64,000 nt of DNA from Bradyrhizobium liaoningense (GCF_018130785.1 NZ_JAFCJT010000001.1:992001-1056000), one strand, 5' to 3'; positions 26,070 through 34,734 are shown, numbered from the stretch's first letter. The notes: a model not told the origin generated them from the sequence alone. Translations and numbers: made by a program.

Positions 26070-27215
26070 ATGGAAATCTTGCTCACTTTGACCTACGTGG
26101 CGATCTGCATTGCCATCTTCAAGATTTTCAGAATCCCGGTCAATCAATGGACGCTTACGACAGCGGCCCTCGGCGGCATCTTTGGCCTTGCGCTCCTGTT
26201 CATAACGATGGCCTACAATCATCCATTTTCCACCAACGCGCGCGTTTTCTTCACGGTCACGCCGATATTGCCTTCCGTTCGAGGCCGGGTGATCGAAGTG
26301 CCAGTCCAGGACCGTACCAACCAGCACCTCGAAGCTGGAGACATTCTCTTCAAGATCGATCCCAAACCTTACGAATATATCGTCGCGGAAAAACGGGCGG
26401 GGCTGGCGGATGCGGAGGCCAGTGTCGCCCAGCTCAAGGCGTCCGTCGATCAGGCCTCGGCGGCGACCGCAAAGGCGAAGGCCCAACTGCAGCTTGCCCA
26501 GGAGAACTATGACCGTCAGTTGACGCTCTTCCAGAAAAATGTCGTCGCTCAGGCCACACTCGACACCGCAACGCGCAATCTCGATGCGTCAAAACAGGCG
26601 ACGGCCGAGGTGATTGCTGCAGAAGACCGTGCCCGGCAAGCATATGGCGCGACAGTGGATGGTGAGCACTCCGTCATCGTGCGTTTACGCAATGAGCTAG
26701 CCGACGCTCAATACGATCTGGATCAGACCGTTGTTCGAGCCCCTACAGGCGGCTTCGTCACCGAGCTGGCGCTGCGGCCGGGCGTGTATGTGGTCCCGGC
26801 GCCGTTCCGTCCAGCCATGATTTTCGTCAACGACGACAAAAAGGACCGGGCTTTGGCAGCGGCGTTCCAGCAAAACGCCTTGCAGCGCGTTCATGCCGGC
26901 GATGATGCCGAAGTTCTGTTCAGGGGCATACCGGGCCGCGTATTCAAGGCCAAGGTCCGCCTTGTGATCGATGCGATTGCCGGTGGCCAGCTTCAAACCA
27001 CGGGCACGCTACAGAATGCCGGTGTGGTGGTGCCCGGAGACCGGACTTTGGTCGTTTTTGACCTCGTCGATGACATCTCAAATTATCAGGTGCCGCTCGG
27101 TTCGGCGGGCGAAGCGGCCATCTATACCGAGCATTTTCACGAGCTTTCGTTATTGCGGAAGATTCTCTTGCGCATGCGCAGCTGGCAGAATTACGTCTTC
27201 CCGGAAAGCATCTAG
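26070..27215 (+). CDS. HlyD family membrane fusion protein (YiaV-like)
   Basis: A 381-residue periplasmic adaptor. Two N-terminal hydrophobic segments (LLTLTYVAICIAIFKIF and a second near residue 35) precede a lipoyl-like half (VRGRVIEVPVQDRTNQHLEAGDILFKID). An alpha-helical hairpin follows at about 105-190 (ASVAQLKASVDQASAATAKA), then the second lipoyl half (VVRAPTGGFVTELALRPG) and a beta-barrel domain. Such proteins bridge inner-membrane pumps to the outer membrane, but no pump or outer-membrane channel is encoded here, as is also true for yiaWV. GGGAGG precedes the ATG by 6 bases. Expression with the DUF3302 gene under the FixK-type box is likely. Confidence 0.88.
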   Translation: MEILLTLTYVAICIAIFKIFRIPVNQWTLTTAALGGIFGLALLFITMAYNHPFSTNARVFFTVTPILPSVRGRVIEVPVQDRTNQHLEAGDILFKIDPKPYEYIVAEKRAGLADAEASVAQLKASVDQASAATAKAKAQLQLAQENYDRQLTLFQKNVVAQATLDTATRNLDASKQATAEVIAAEDRARQAYGATVDGEHSVIVRLRNELADAQYDLDQTVVRAPTGGFVTELALRPGVYVVPAPFRPAMIFVNDDKKDRALAAAFQQNALQRVHAGDDAEVLFRGIPGRVFKAKVRLVIDAIAGGQLQTTGTLQNAGVVVPGDRTLVVFDLVDDISNYQVPLGSAGEAAIYTEHFHELSLLRKILLRMRSWQNYVFPESI

Positions 27216-27226
27216 AAACCGCGACG

Positions 27227-27298
27227 TCAGCTGAGGTTTTTGTAGATCAGGTCAATGACCATACGGACTTGAGGGGCCAGGTGCTTGTTGGCGGGTCA
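27227..27298 (-). pseudogene. C-terminal remnant of a LysR-type regulator gene
   Basis: Minus-strand codons from 27295 down to the stop at 27227 read PANKHLAPQVRMVIDLIYKNLS, matching the usual last turn of LysR-family regulators (HLxPxVRxxIDxL). An in-frame stop at 27298 precedes it, so only about 22 codons survive. The break point near 27298 marks the left edge of the 27.3-30.8 kb segment and suggests a deletion or insertion removed the rest of the gene. Confidence 0.55.
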
Positions 27299-27347
27299 TC
27301 TGGCGGCCGCATTTCCGCTATTGGTCCATTGCACTGATTTATGCAGA

Positions 27348-28814
27348 TCAATCATTGGGGCTTGATGATGCTTGGACTTGCGCGTCATTTGCGGATGCTC
27401 GCTGTTGATTGGGAGCTTCTCGCATCGGCATAGGAGGCTCTCGCCGGGGCTGGAGCCTGTACCAAGCCACTTGACCGGGTTCGAATTGGGCGCGGTCATG
27501 CCTTGACCAGAACGGCGGCGCATGGTCGCCAACCACCAGGATGTCCGCCGGCGCCACGGCTGGATCGCGTGCTATCTTCGCGACGACGGCAAATACGTCG
27601 TGCCAAAGTTCGGCCATCCGGCAAACTTTAGGTCGACCAAAAGCGCCGCCGTCGATACCGCAGTGAAAATCTGTCAGGGCTTGACCAGGTGCGACTGGAA
27701 TATGTGTATTCAGTGTGAGCCAATAGATGAAGCGTGGCTTGCCTTGCTTTCCCGCTTCGCGTGAGACCGCTGAAATCACGGGCGCGAGATCTGCATCGCA
27801 CGCGCCGGCGAAGGCGCTCCCGCATACGCGATGGGTCGTTTTGACTAGCTCCTCGCGGAAGAGTTCCTGGTCGAATCCGATTGTCGGATACCACCGCTCG
27901 CGCTCGAACATTCCTCCAGCGAACCCGTGCACGGCGATGTTGCGATACCCTTGCGCAGCAAGCAAATCCGGCAGGCAAGCCCCGGTGTCACTTTGAACGT
28001 ACTCTGTGTAGAATGTGCGTGTATTACACAGTTCCCGCATCTCGCCTGATGTCGTCGAACCGAAATAGACCGTTTTTCCGGAGGTGACGATGTAGTCCCT
28101 TCTCAGGCTTTGATCATACAGGGGTTCCGCTATGCGCGCTCGGGCGTTCTGGTCCTGAAGGTAGCCCAGGCCCTCAACAATCACTAGGACAACGTTGTTT
28201 CCTTCAATCCCCGCCGCCTGTCTAAAACCCGAAACTTCCGCAGCGGAATGCACCGGCTCATTGCGGCCCATCGTAGAGCCGAAATGGTAGTGCGGCGAGG
28301 CGTTGCTGACATAGTCGAGTACGCCGAACGCCTGCGCCAAGAAGAAGAGAACGGGTATGTTCGCTTTCACAAGAGTGGTGCGCGACCTCAAGCATGCCAA
28401 GGTCGCTACTGTGGTTATGACGAGGGTAGCGATCAGAGCAAGGTAAAGCGGAGAAGCGAAGAAATTGATACGCTTCGCGTGGTCCACAGCTGCCGTTAAG
28501 TCGCTCACTGCGAGACCGAACATGAGAGACAGCGTTTGCACAACGTCGAAGGAGAGCGCGGCAAGAAACAGCGTGACGGTAAGTATGAAGGGAATGCGCC
28601 GCGCCAGGATGGCAATGCTTGCATAGAGAGCGATAGCGACGGACCGCGGCGGCAAACCGATATCAACCAATGAAGTCATCGTTGCGAGCGAGACCAGGTT
28701 TGGCATCAGCAGCCCCCCCGCGAGTAGCCTTGCGTTGGGTAAATCGAGCTTGCTGAAGAACGTGAATCGCTTTTGACGATGGGGCGCGACGGCGGGCACT
28801 GACGACGGAAGCAT
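27348..28814 (-). CDS. Membrane sulfatase-fold transferase, LtaS-like
   Basis: A 488-residue protein with about four N-terminal membrane helices (from LVSLATMTSLV to LALIATLVITTVATL) and a C-terminal alkaline-phosphatase-superfamily domain. Likely metal and catalytic residues are the Glu in NNVVLVIVEGLG, a Thr in FGSTTSGEMRELC, and Asp-His in ILVVGDHAPPF. The HGFAGGMFERERWYPTIGFD stretch matches the phosphoglycerol-transferase/LtaS group. Such enzymes transfer head groups from lipids to envelope glycans. The ATG at 28814 was preferred to a TTG at 28850. Codon use looks less GC-rich than in neighbouring genes, so horizontal acquisition is likely. Substrate unknown. Confidence 0.72.
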   Translation of the reverse strand: MLPSSVPAVAPHRQKRFTFFSKLDLPNARLLAGGLLMPNLVSLATMTSLVDIGLPPRSVAIALYASIAILARRIPFILTVTLFLAALSFDVVQTLSLMFGLAVSDLTAAVDHAKRINFFASPLYLALIATLVITTVATLACLRSRTTLVKANIPVLFFLAQAFGVLDYVSNASPHYHFGSTMGRNEPVHSAAEVSGFRQAAGIEGNNVVLVIVEGLGYLQDQNARARIAEPLYDQSLRRDYIVTSGKTVYFGSTTSGEMRELCNTRTFYTEYVQSDTGACLPDLLAAQGYRNIAVHGFAGGMFERERWYPTIGFDQELFREELVKTTHRVCGSAFAGACDADLAPVISAVSREAGKQGKPRFIYWLTLNTHIPVAPGQALTDFHCGIDGGAFGRPKVCRMAELWHDVFAVVAKIARDPAVAPADILVVGDHAPPFWSRHDRAQFEPGQVAWYRLQPRREPPMPMREAPNQQRASANDAQVQASSSPND

Positions 28815-29268
28815 TTTCGCAACCAAAAGGACCGTTATTCTTTGGTGCAATCTATGGGCGAGTCATGAAAATTAGATTAACTGGGATTGCGGAGAACACG
28901 TTGAATGAGTTCACCAGGTGGAAGGAAAGCTCGTGCCTCAGGCGTCGTTTCTGAGCCAGCGCCGGGTCGCGGAAAAGCTTCACCGTGATCCGCACCAACT
29001 GGTCGTTTATGCTGGGGCAGCAATGTCAGCTTCCGGCCCATCGCGACAAACTGCGCTGCCGCACGCATTTGGTCGCTATAGGAGCAAAGCGGACGTAGTC
29101 ACCAGTCACATAACGCCGCCGGGTTTATAGGTACACGGCCTAGCAAAGAGAACGCCGACAGTTTCGGCTCCCTTGACTTCGCTCTCGTCCCAAGCGCGAG
29201 TAGATCCCCAGACCGCACTGGAGAAGATCGATGAACTCGTTGGGCTGCCTGCCATCGAACGAAGGGGA
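28815..29268. other. 454-bp intergenic region with a probable dispersed-repeat fragment
   Basis: No gene supported. Around 29020-29100 the sequence (ATGTCAGCTTCCGGCCCATC, later GGTCGCTATAGGAGCAAAGC) resembles a decayed repeat I recall from many Bradyrhizobium intergenic regions, where it is often miscalled as short hypothetical proteins. That comparison is from memory. The region should also hold the promoter of the sulfatase-fold gene. Confidence 0.4.
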
Positions 29269-30789
29269 TCAGCGTGCCGAATTCGATTGATCGACAAATA
29301 TCCGAACGCGCCCAATTCCCTCGACTTCGCGATAGTGGCTCAACTCGGTTTGGAGCTCGGGATCCGAATTGGCCCAGGCCAGCCAATCGAACGGGAACGT
29401 GCTCAGCAGATAGGTATCCACGAGAATGACATTGGGGCGCCCGTTTCGCAGGTCCGCCAGCAATTGCCGCCGCTCGAACTCGATGATGCGGTCCAGCCTT
29501 GCTCGCTCGCCTTCGGTTGGCTGCGAGCTGTTTTCGCGCAATATCGCGCCGGCGGCCAGCAGTTGCGCACAAGAGCTGCCCACCCAAACTCCGCCGATTT
29601 GACGGACGAGCGGATGCCCAAGGCCGATGTGATCGGTAATCGTCAGCAGCCGCGGGTGCTTCACATATGCCTGGACGCGCACCTGCAGCGGCGGAAATCC
29701 CGGGGCTGGTGATGACAGATAGAGCCCTATGGCGACGACGGTCGCGAGGCCGCCGATCACGATGGGCCCCCGCAACGCCTTGGTGCCAACCTGCAGCAAC
29801 GGCGCCGCAATCGCGAACAGACAGAGCGCGAAAGCCGTGTATGGCCATCCCTTGCCTTGAAGCAGGAAACTCGCGGCGCCGCCGACCGATGCGGCCAACC
29901 AGGGGATGGCGTTGCTCCCCGTCTTGAGATTTTGAGGACCGCACAGACGCAGGAACCCAACAGAAGCACCGATCACAGCGATCGGGATGGGAAGCAGGGC
30001 ACTCAACTCCCTTCTGATCGGCAAATAGGCCTCGGCGACCATCGGGGCATAAATGGAGAGATAAGCGGGGAAGACGGCAACGACCACCACCCCGTAGCTG
30101 ATTGCGACAATCGCGGCCGCCCATGCTTCGGGGGTGAACAAGGGCCTGAAGGACCGCTGGCGAAGGGCGCCCAGAATGATCGGGAGGCCGGCCACCAGGG
30201 CAAAGAAAGGCTTGATGCTCATGGCCAGCCCGGCCCCTACGCCAGCGAGGATCGCGACCCGTCCGGAATGGAGCCCGCGCCAGCGCAGCGCGGTGATGGC
30301 GACAAAAGGGGTCAGCGCGATGACGGCGATGTGCTCACGCTGTCCGAAGATGGTGCCGGGAAGAATTGCGAGCAGAAACGCAAACGACCAGGTTGAAAGA
30401 CTCCTCTCCCGAGCGCCCAGCTTCGCCGCCGCAGCTGCGCGATCGATCACAAAAAGCGCGCCTGATATCTCGACGATCACGAGGACGATCACGATGAATT
30501 CGGGTGCAATGCCGGTCATTCGCCCGAGCATCGCCGCCGGCATGTACATGTAGACTGAGAGGGGCGGATTGGACTCGAATAGGTCGATCCCGAGCCTTCG
30601 GCCGTCCAGAATTTTTTCGTTGACAGACAGCAGCCAGCCCACATCCGCGTTGAGAACGACAGGTATTTGGACGAGCAAGGCCGTCAGGAGGATCGCGGCC
30701 ACGATGATCCAGCGTTGACGCGTGCTGAAATCGTCTCCCAGCAGGGCAAGGGCGCTTTGCTTGGGCGCAGGCGATCTATTCTCGTTCAC
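29269..30789 (-). CDS. Polytopic GT-C type glycosyltransferase
   Basis: A 506-residue membrane protein with about ten hydrophobic helices, beginning IIVAAILLTALLVQIPVVL near residue 30. The first periplasmic loop contains IDLFESNPPLSVYMYMPA, the acidic-residue/PP pattern of ArnT- and PMT-like (GT39/GT83) enzymes that use polyprenyl-linked sugars. The C-terminal 100 residues are soluble. The start is a GTG at 30789; no in-frame ATG occurs before the first helix. It lies upstream of the LtaS-like gene on the same strand, so the two may decorate the same envelope polymer. Acceptor and sugar are unknown. Confidence 0.72.
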   Translation of the reverse strand: MNENRSPAPKQSALALLGDDFSTRQRWIIVAAILLTALLVQIPVVLNADVGWLLSVNEKILDGRRLGIDLFESNPPLSVYMYMPAAMLGRMTGIAPEFIVIVLVIVEISGALFVIDRAAAAAKLGARERSLSTWSFAFLLAILPGTIFGQREHIAVIALTPFVAITALRWRGLHSGRVAILAGVGAGLAMSIKPFFALVAGLPIILGALRQRSFRPLFTPEAWAAAIVAISYGVVVVAVFPAYLSIYAPMVAEAYLPIRRELSALLPIPIAVIGASVGFLRLCGPQNLKTGSNAIPWLAASVGGAASFLLQGKGWPYTAFALCLFAIAAPLLQVGTKALRGPIVIGGLATVVAIGLYLSSPAPGFPPLQVRVQAYVKHPRLLTITDHIGLGHPLVRQIGGVWVGSSCAQLLAAGAILRENSSQPTEGERARLDRIIEFERRQLLADLRNGRPNVILVDTYLLSTFPFDWLAWANSDPELQTELSHYREVEGIGRVRIFVDQSNSAR

Positions 30790-30860
30790 CTGCGGGAACC
30801 TGCCATGGCGTGATCAGCGCCACTCTCAATCAGGAGTAGTTACTATTGTGCTACAATGAT

Positions 30861-30896
30861 CTGAAACAATGCCGTGACGACCTGAAACAATGCCGT
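30861..30896. repeat. Two direct copies of a 15-base sequence, period 21
   Basis: CTGAAACAATGCCGT occurs at 30861-30875 and 30882-30896, separated by GACGAC. The copies lie 72 bp upstream of the GT-C gene start, in the gap before the acyl-CoA dehydrogenase 3' end, and could be tandem regulator sites or a slippage product. Confidence 0.6.
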
Positions 30897-30975
30897 TCAT
30901 GGTCAAGGGGGCAGAGCCGCGGGGCCGGACTGTCCCCGTCGGCCGACCTCACATCCAGAAGTGCCAGCGCAGCAC

Positions 30976-32223
30976 CTATCCCGCCATCACCCCGCCGCGC
31001 TTGATCAGCTCCTTGCCGACGGCAGCGAGATGCACCTGGTCCGGCCCATCGCCGATGCGGATGAAGCGGGCGTAGACATAGGCGCGGGCCAGAAACGTGT
31101 CCTGCGAGACGCCGGCGGCGCCGTGGATCTGGATGGCGCGGTCGATGACGCGGGCGGCCATGCTGGGCACCACGATCTTGGCGGCCGCGATCAAGTCGCG
31201 CGCGGCCTTGTTGCCTTCGCGGTCCATCTTGTCGGCAGCTTGCAAGGTGAGCAGCCGCGCCTGTGCGATCTCGCAGAAGGAGTTTGCGATGTCCTCGCGC
31301 ACCGAGCCCTGCTCCGCGAGCGGCTTGCCGAAGGCTGTGCGCGACACCGAGCGCTGGCACATCAATTCGAGCGCGCGCTGCGCGCAGCCGATCAGCCGCA
31401 TGCAATGGTGGATGCGGCCAGGGCCGAGCCTGCCTTGCGCGATCTCGAAGCCGCGGCCCTCGCCGAGCAGGATATTCTCGGCCGGCACGCGGACGTTCTC
31501 GTAGACGATCTCGGGGTGGCCGACCGGCGCGTCGTCGTAGCCGTAGGTCAGCATGTCGCGGACGATGCGCACACCGGGCGTCGCCTTCGGCACCAGGATC
31601 ATGGACTGCTGGCGATGGCGGTCGGGATCGTCGGGCGCGGTCTTGCCCATCACGATCAGGATCTCGCAATCCTCGTTCATCGCCCCTGACGTGAACCACT
31701 TCCGGCCGTTGATGACGTAGTCGCCGCCGTCGCGCCTGATCTCGCACTGGATGTTGGTGGCGTCGCTGGAGGCGACCTGCGGCTCGGTCATCGAGAAGCC
31801 GGAGCGGATGCGCCCCTCCAACAGCGGCTTCAGCCAGCGCTCCTGCTGCGCTTTCGTGCCGTAATTTGCCAGCACCTCCATGTTGCCGACATCGGGAGCC
31901 GAGCAGTTGAAGACTTCCGGCGCCCAGAGGATGCGGCCCATGATCTCCTTCACGGGCGCATATTCGAGATTGGTGAGGCCAATGTTGTTAGGGTCTTGGT
32001 TATTAGGGTCTTGGCCGTGCTCGCCGGAGAGAAACAGGTTCCAGAGCCCCTGCTCCCGCGCCAGCCGCTTCAGGTCCTGAAGCACCTGCGGCGTCCTGTA
32101 GCGCGTGGCTTCCGGCTTCACCTGCTCGTAATAGAGCTCCTCGACCGGCTCGACATGCGTCCGCATGAATTGGCGGACGCGCTCCTGGAGCTCCAGCGAA
32201 CGGGCGGAGTGTTGAAAGTCCAT
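30976..32223 (-). CDS. Acyl-CoA dehydrogenase family protein (ACAD10/11-like)
   Basis: A 415-residue flavoenzyme. The FAD/substrate region reads [18 protein letters not shown], then [13 protein letters not shown], and the C-terminal block is [20 protein letters not shown]. The pattern and length fit the long-chain or branched ACAD10/11 group rather than short-chain enzymes. The reaction is alpha,beta-dehydrogenation of an acyl-CoA, passing electrons to ETF; the specific substrate is unknown. GGAGGATTTAA before the ATG is a good ribosome site. Residues 75-83 carry a small duplication (DPNNQDPNN) from a 15-base repeat. A Liv-type binding protein gene lies upstream on the same strand. Confidence 0.9.
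   Translation of the reverse strand: MDFQHSARSLELQERVRQFMRTHVEPVEELYYEQVKPEATRYRTPQVLQDLKRLAREQGLWNLFLSGEHGQDPNNQDPNNIGLTNLEYAPVKEIMGRILWAPEVFNCSAPDVGNMEVLANYGTKAQQERWLKPLLEGRIRSGFSMTEPQVASSDATNIQCEIRRDGGDYVINGRKWFTSGAMNEDCEILIVMGKTAPDDPDRHRQQSMILVPKATPGVRIVRDMLTYGYDDAPVGHPEIVYENVRVPAENILLGEGRGFEIAQGRLGPGRIHHCMRLIGCAQRALELMCQRSVSRTAFGKPLAEQGSVREDIANSFCEIAQARLLTLQAADKMDREGNKAARDLIAAAKIVVPSMAARVIDRAIQIHGAAGVSQDTFLARAYVYARFIRIGDGPDQVHLAAVGKELIKRGGVMAG
31988..32014. repeat. In-frame 15-base tandem duplication inside the acyl-CoA dehydrogenase
   Basis: TTAGGGTCTTGG at 31988-31999 and 32003-32014, period 15. It adds five residues (NNQDP type) in a surface loop near residue 78 without breaking the frame. 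Confidence 0.75.
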
Positions 32224-32258
32224 TTAAATCCTCCGCTCGATGACCTTTTCGCCAGTCT

Positions 32259-32350
32259 CGTAGGGTGGGCAAAGCGAAGCGTGCCCACGTCCTGTTTCCG
32301 TATCGAGCAGGTCGTGGGCACGGCGCAAGTGCGCCTTTGCCCACCCTACG
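32259..32350. repeat. Long nested palindrome, Bradyrhizobium-type intergenic repeat
   Basis: Left arm 32259-32289 starts CGTAGGGTGGGCAAAGCG; right arm 32313-32350 ends CTTTGCCCACCCTACG. The arms pair with each other, and each arm also folds on itself (GTGGGCA/TGCCCAC). It fills most of the 163-bp gap between the binding-protein and acyl-CoA dehydrogenase genes. I recall this type as a multicopy intergenic element in Bradyrhizobium. Confidence 0.75.
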
Positions 32351-32386
32351 ATTCCGAGCGAGCGGAGAGAGCCAACTCGCTCGCCC

Positions 32387-33598
32387 TCACGTTCCCCGCA
32401 AGAGCTCGCTCGCGACGATCCAGTCGTTGCCGTCGAACTGGAGCATATAGCCGTCCTTGATCGGGCGGAAATCCTGCGGTGTGGTGTTGAGGGTGATGCC
32501 GGGCATCAGAAGTGACAGCGGCACGTTCTTCAAATTGGATGCCTGGGCCATGATGTTCTCGCGCGTCAGATTGTCCTTGCACTGCTTCAGCAGGACAACC
32601 AATGCCTCGGCGACGGTGTAGCCGTAGAGGCCGGCGACGTTGTTGATGTCGGCATTGGGCAGGCGCTTCTTCATGAACTCGATATAGGCCACCATCGCCG
32701 GATCGTCCTTCGGCGTTTCGACGAAGGGCTTGAGCGAGCCGAGCGAGAGCACACCCTTGCCGGCATCGAGACCTGCCGGCACCATCACGGTCGCCTTGTT
32801 GGCGCAGCCGGAGGCGAGAAAGCGCGTCGGCTGCCAGCCGACCTCGTGGGCCTTGCGGATCGCCTGTGCGCAGGCGCGCGGCGTCACCGAATAGATCATG
32901 AAGACATCGGCCTTGGTGTTGGCGAGCGTCAGCACCTGGGAATCGACGGTGGGATCTGTGACCTCGAAGCTCGAGGCCATCGCGAGCGCCTTGTCGGCGT
33001 CGGCACCAAGCGCTTCCTTGACGCCGCGAAAATATTCCTTGCCGGCGTCGTCGTTCTGATAGAGCACCGCGAAGCGCGCATTCGGGTTCTTGGCGCGGGC
33101 GTAGGCGACGTCGATCGCGGCTTCGCTGGTATAGTTCGGCGCCCAGGGCAGCGCCATCGACCACGGCATGTTGGCGGGATCGTTCCACTTCGAGGCCGAG
33201 CTGATCAGGAAGATCTGCGGCACCTTGTTGCTGTTGAGATATTTTGCGATCGCCGAGCTCGGCGCGGTGCCCATGGTCGCGAAGATGAAAGCGACACCGT
33301 CACCCTCGACCAGCCGCCGCGCGGCTTCCATGGTCTTCGGCGGCGAGAAGGCGTCGTCGAGCGACAGGAGATTGAGCTTGCGGCCATTGACGCCGCCCTT
33401 CTCGTTGACCTCGTCGAAATAGGCCGAAATGACCCTGCCGGTGATGCCGAGCGGCGATGCGGGGCCGCTATAGGGCATGGTGTTACCGATCTTGATCTCG
33501 GTATCGTTGACGCCGGGACCGTAGGATTTTTGCGCGGAGACTGATGTGGACAGGCAGACGGCAGCCAGCGCTGCGGCCAGGGCCAAAGCGGCTTTCAT
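32387..33598 (-). CDS. Liv-type ABC transporter substrate-binding protein
   Basis: A 403-residue periplasmic binding protein with a signal peptide (MKAALALAAALAAVCLSTSVSA). The mature start YGPGVNDTEIKIGNTMPYSGPASPLG is the usual branched-chain amino acid/amide (PF13458-type) opening. The central FIFATMGTAPSSAIAKYLN segment lines the ligand site. No permease or ATPase gene is adjacent; the neighbour is an acyl-CoA dehydrogenase, so the ligand may be a fatty or aromatic acid. It could share the LivFMGH transporter at 49.7-53 kb, but that is speculation. The start has GGGGAG upstream. Confidence 0.88.
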   Translation of the reverse strand: MKAALALAAALAAVCLSTSVSAQKSYGPGVNDTEIKIGNTMPYSGPASPLGITGRVISAYFDEVNEKGGVNGRKLNLLSLDDAFSPPKTMEAARRLVEGDGVAFIFATMGTAPSSAIAKYLNSNKVPQIFLISSASKWNDPANMPWSMALPWAPNYTSEAAIDVAYARAKNPNARFAVLYQNDDAGKEYFRGVKEALGADADKALAMASSFEVTDPTVDSQVLTLANTKADVFMIYSVTPRACAQAIRKAHEVGWQPTRFLASGCANKATVMVPAGLDAGKGVLSLGSLKPFVETPKDDPAMVAYIEFMKKRLPNADINNVAGLYGYTVAEALVVLLKQCKDNLTRENIMAQASNLKNVPLSLLMPGITLNTTPQDFRPIKDGYMLQFDGNDWIVASELLRGT

Positions 33599-33712
33599 GG
33601 TTTCTCCCCAGTGACGATCGTCCGCGCGACCCGAACGCGCAGCGTGCTGCTCTTTTGTCAGCGCGTCAGCTCAGCGGAGTTCCGCGAGATGGTCTTGCGT
33701 CGAGTTGCTGGT

Positions 33713-33937
33713 TCATTCGACATCTCGTTTCGAACCTGCGTATGAACGCCGAAGCAGGGCGAACAGGCTGCCGCCGGTCGCGGCTCCAACGAGATAGACA
33801 ACGAGGGTTTGGAGCGCGAGCGGAAGACTGAGATTCATCTTGAAGAAGGAGATCGTGACCGTGTCGAGATTCTGCACGGCGAAGACGATGGTCGCTGCGG
33901 CGAAAAACACGATCACGGCGAGATGAAACCAGCGCAT
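33713..33937 (-). CDS. LapA/DUF1049 small membrane protein
   Basis: A 74-residue protein with two membrane helices: LAVIVFFAAATIVFAVQN and LQTLVVYLVGAATGGSLFALL. The intervening LDTVTISFFKMNLSLPLAL and the short basic tail (RRSYAGSKRDVE) fit the lipopolysaccharide-assembly LapA/DUF1049 family. In enterics LapA works with LapB in LPS quality control; no lapB is present here. It lies 92 bp downstream of the HdeD-type gene on the same strand and may share its FixK-type promoter. Confidence 0.75.
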   Translation of the reverse strand: MRWFHLAVIVFFAAATIVFAVQNLDTVTISFFKMNLSLPLALQTLVVYLVGAATGGSLFALLRRSYAGSKRDVE

Positions 33938-34029
33938 GACAATCCCTCAGCGTCGCCTGACGCGCGATGAAATCTGGACGAACAGTCATCGCGCTCTTGG
34001 GCGACCACGGTCCTTCTCCGGATCAAGCC

Positions 34030-34605
34030 TTAATGGCGCCGCCGCAGGCTAAAGCCCAGACTGACCCAGCCGGCGCCGGCCATGATCAGGTCGATGCCGA
34101 GGAACAGGCCGAGGATATAGACGCTGTTGACCGGCCAGCGCGCCAGGATCAAGAGCCCGAGCAGCAGGGTGATGACCGCAGACAGCGCCACCCACACCCA
34201 CGGGCTTTCCCTTTTCATGCTGAAGGCGAGAAACAGCCTGACGGCGCCCGAGGCCAGCAGCGACGCGCCGAGGAACAGGGTGAGCAGCACCGCGGCGAAC
34301 AACGGGTTCTCGAAGGTCAGGAAGCCCGCGACGATATAGAGCACGCCGAGCAAGGCCCAGATCAGGAACTTGCCCCAGCTCTTCATCTGGAACGCGCCGA
34401 TCACCTCGGTGACCCCGGCGATGATCATCATCACACCAACCACGAGCACGCTCGCCACCGTGGCCATCATCATGCTGCCGAGCGCGATGAAGCCGGTGAT
34501 GAGATAGACGACGCCGAGGGCGACGATCCAGCCCCACTTGGCGTGCAGCGCAGCAATGCCGGACCCAAGACCCAAGTTTGGAGACGTATCCGAAGCACTT
34601 GTCAT
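34030..34605 (-). CDS. HdeD family (DUF308) membrane protein
   Basis: A 191-residue protein with six hydrophobic helices in three pairs, for example WIVALGVVYLITGFIALGS, VASVLVVGVMMIIAGVTEVI and the final VNSVYILGLFLGIDLIMAGAG. The repeated pair pattern and the GAFQMKSWGKF link are typical of HdeD/DUF308 proteins linked to acid or envelope stress. The start at 34605 was chosen because the ribosome site AGGAG precedes it and the longer frame adds a non-conserved leader. A FixK-type palindrome lies 99 bp upstream, suggesting low-oxygen induction. Confidence 0.85.
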   Translation of the reverse strand: MTSASDTSPNLGLGSGIAALHAKWGWIVALGVVYLITGFIALGSMMMATVASVLVVGVMMIIAGVTEVIGAFQMKSWGKFLIWALLGVLYIVAGFLTFENPLFAAVLLTLFLGASLLASGAVRLFLAFSMKRESPWVWVALSAVITLLLGLLILARWPVNSVYILGLFLGIDLIMAGAGWVSLGFSLRRRH

Positions 34606-34703
34606 GACGGCTACTCCTGCATGCGAAGCCCCAAGGCACATCTCAGGATAGCACGAGCCGCGCCGGGACAACAGCCAGTAGAGCAGCCCCCGCGGGAGCC
34701 CCA

Positions 34704-34717
34704 TTGACTTAAGTCAA
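34704..34717 (-). promoter_or_regulatory. FixK/FNR-type box upstream of the HdeD gene
   Basis: TTGACTTAAGTCAA is a perfect 14-bp palindrome matching TTGA-N6-TCAA. On the minus strand a TCTACT -10-like hexamer sits at 34682-34677, consistent with activation from a box centred near -41. Confidence 0.65.
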
Positions 34718-34734
34718 GGGCGGACGGGGCGTCC

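Noticed and set aside
28918..29130. Short hypothetical protein containing MSASGPSRQTALPHAF
   Set aside because: It looks like translation of a dispersed intergenic repeat rather than a gene; no ribosome site or domain.
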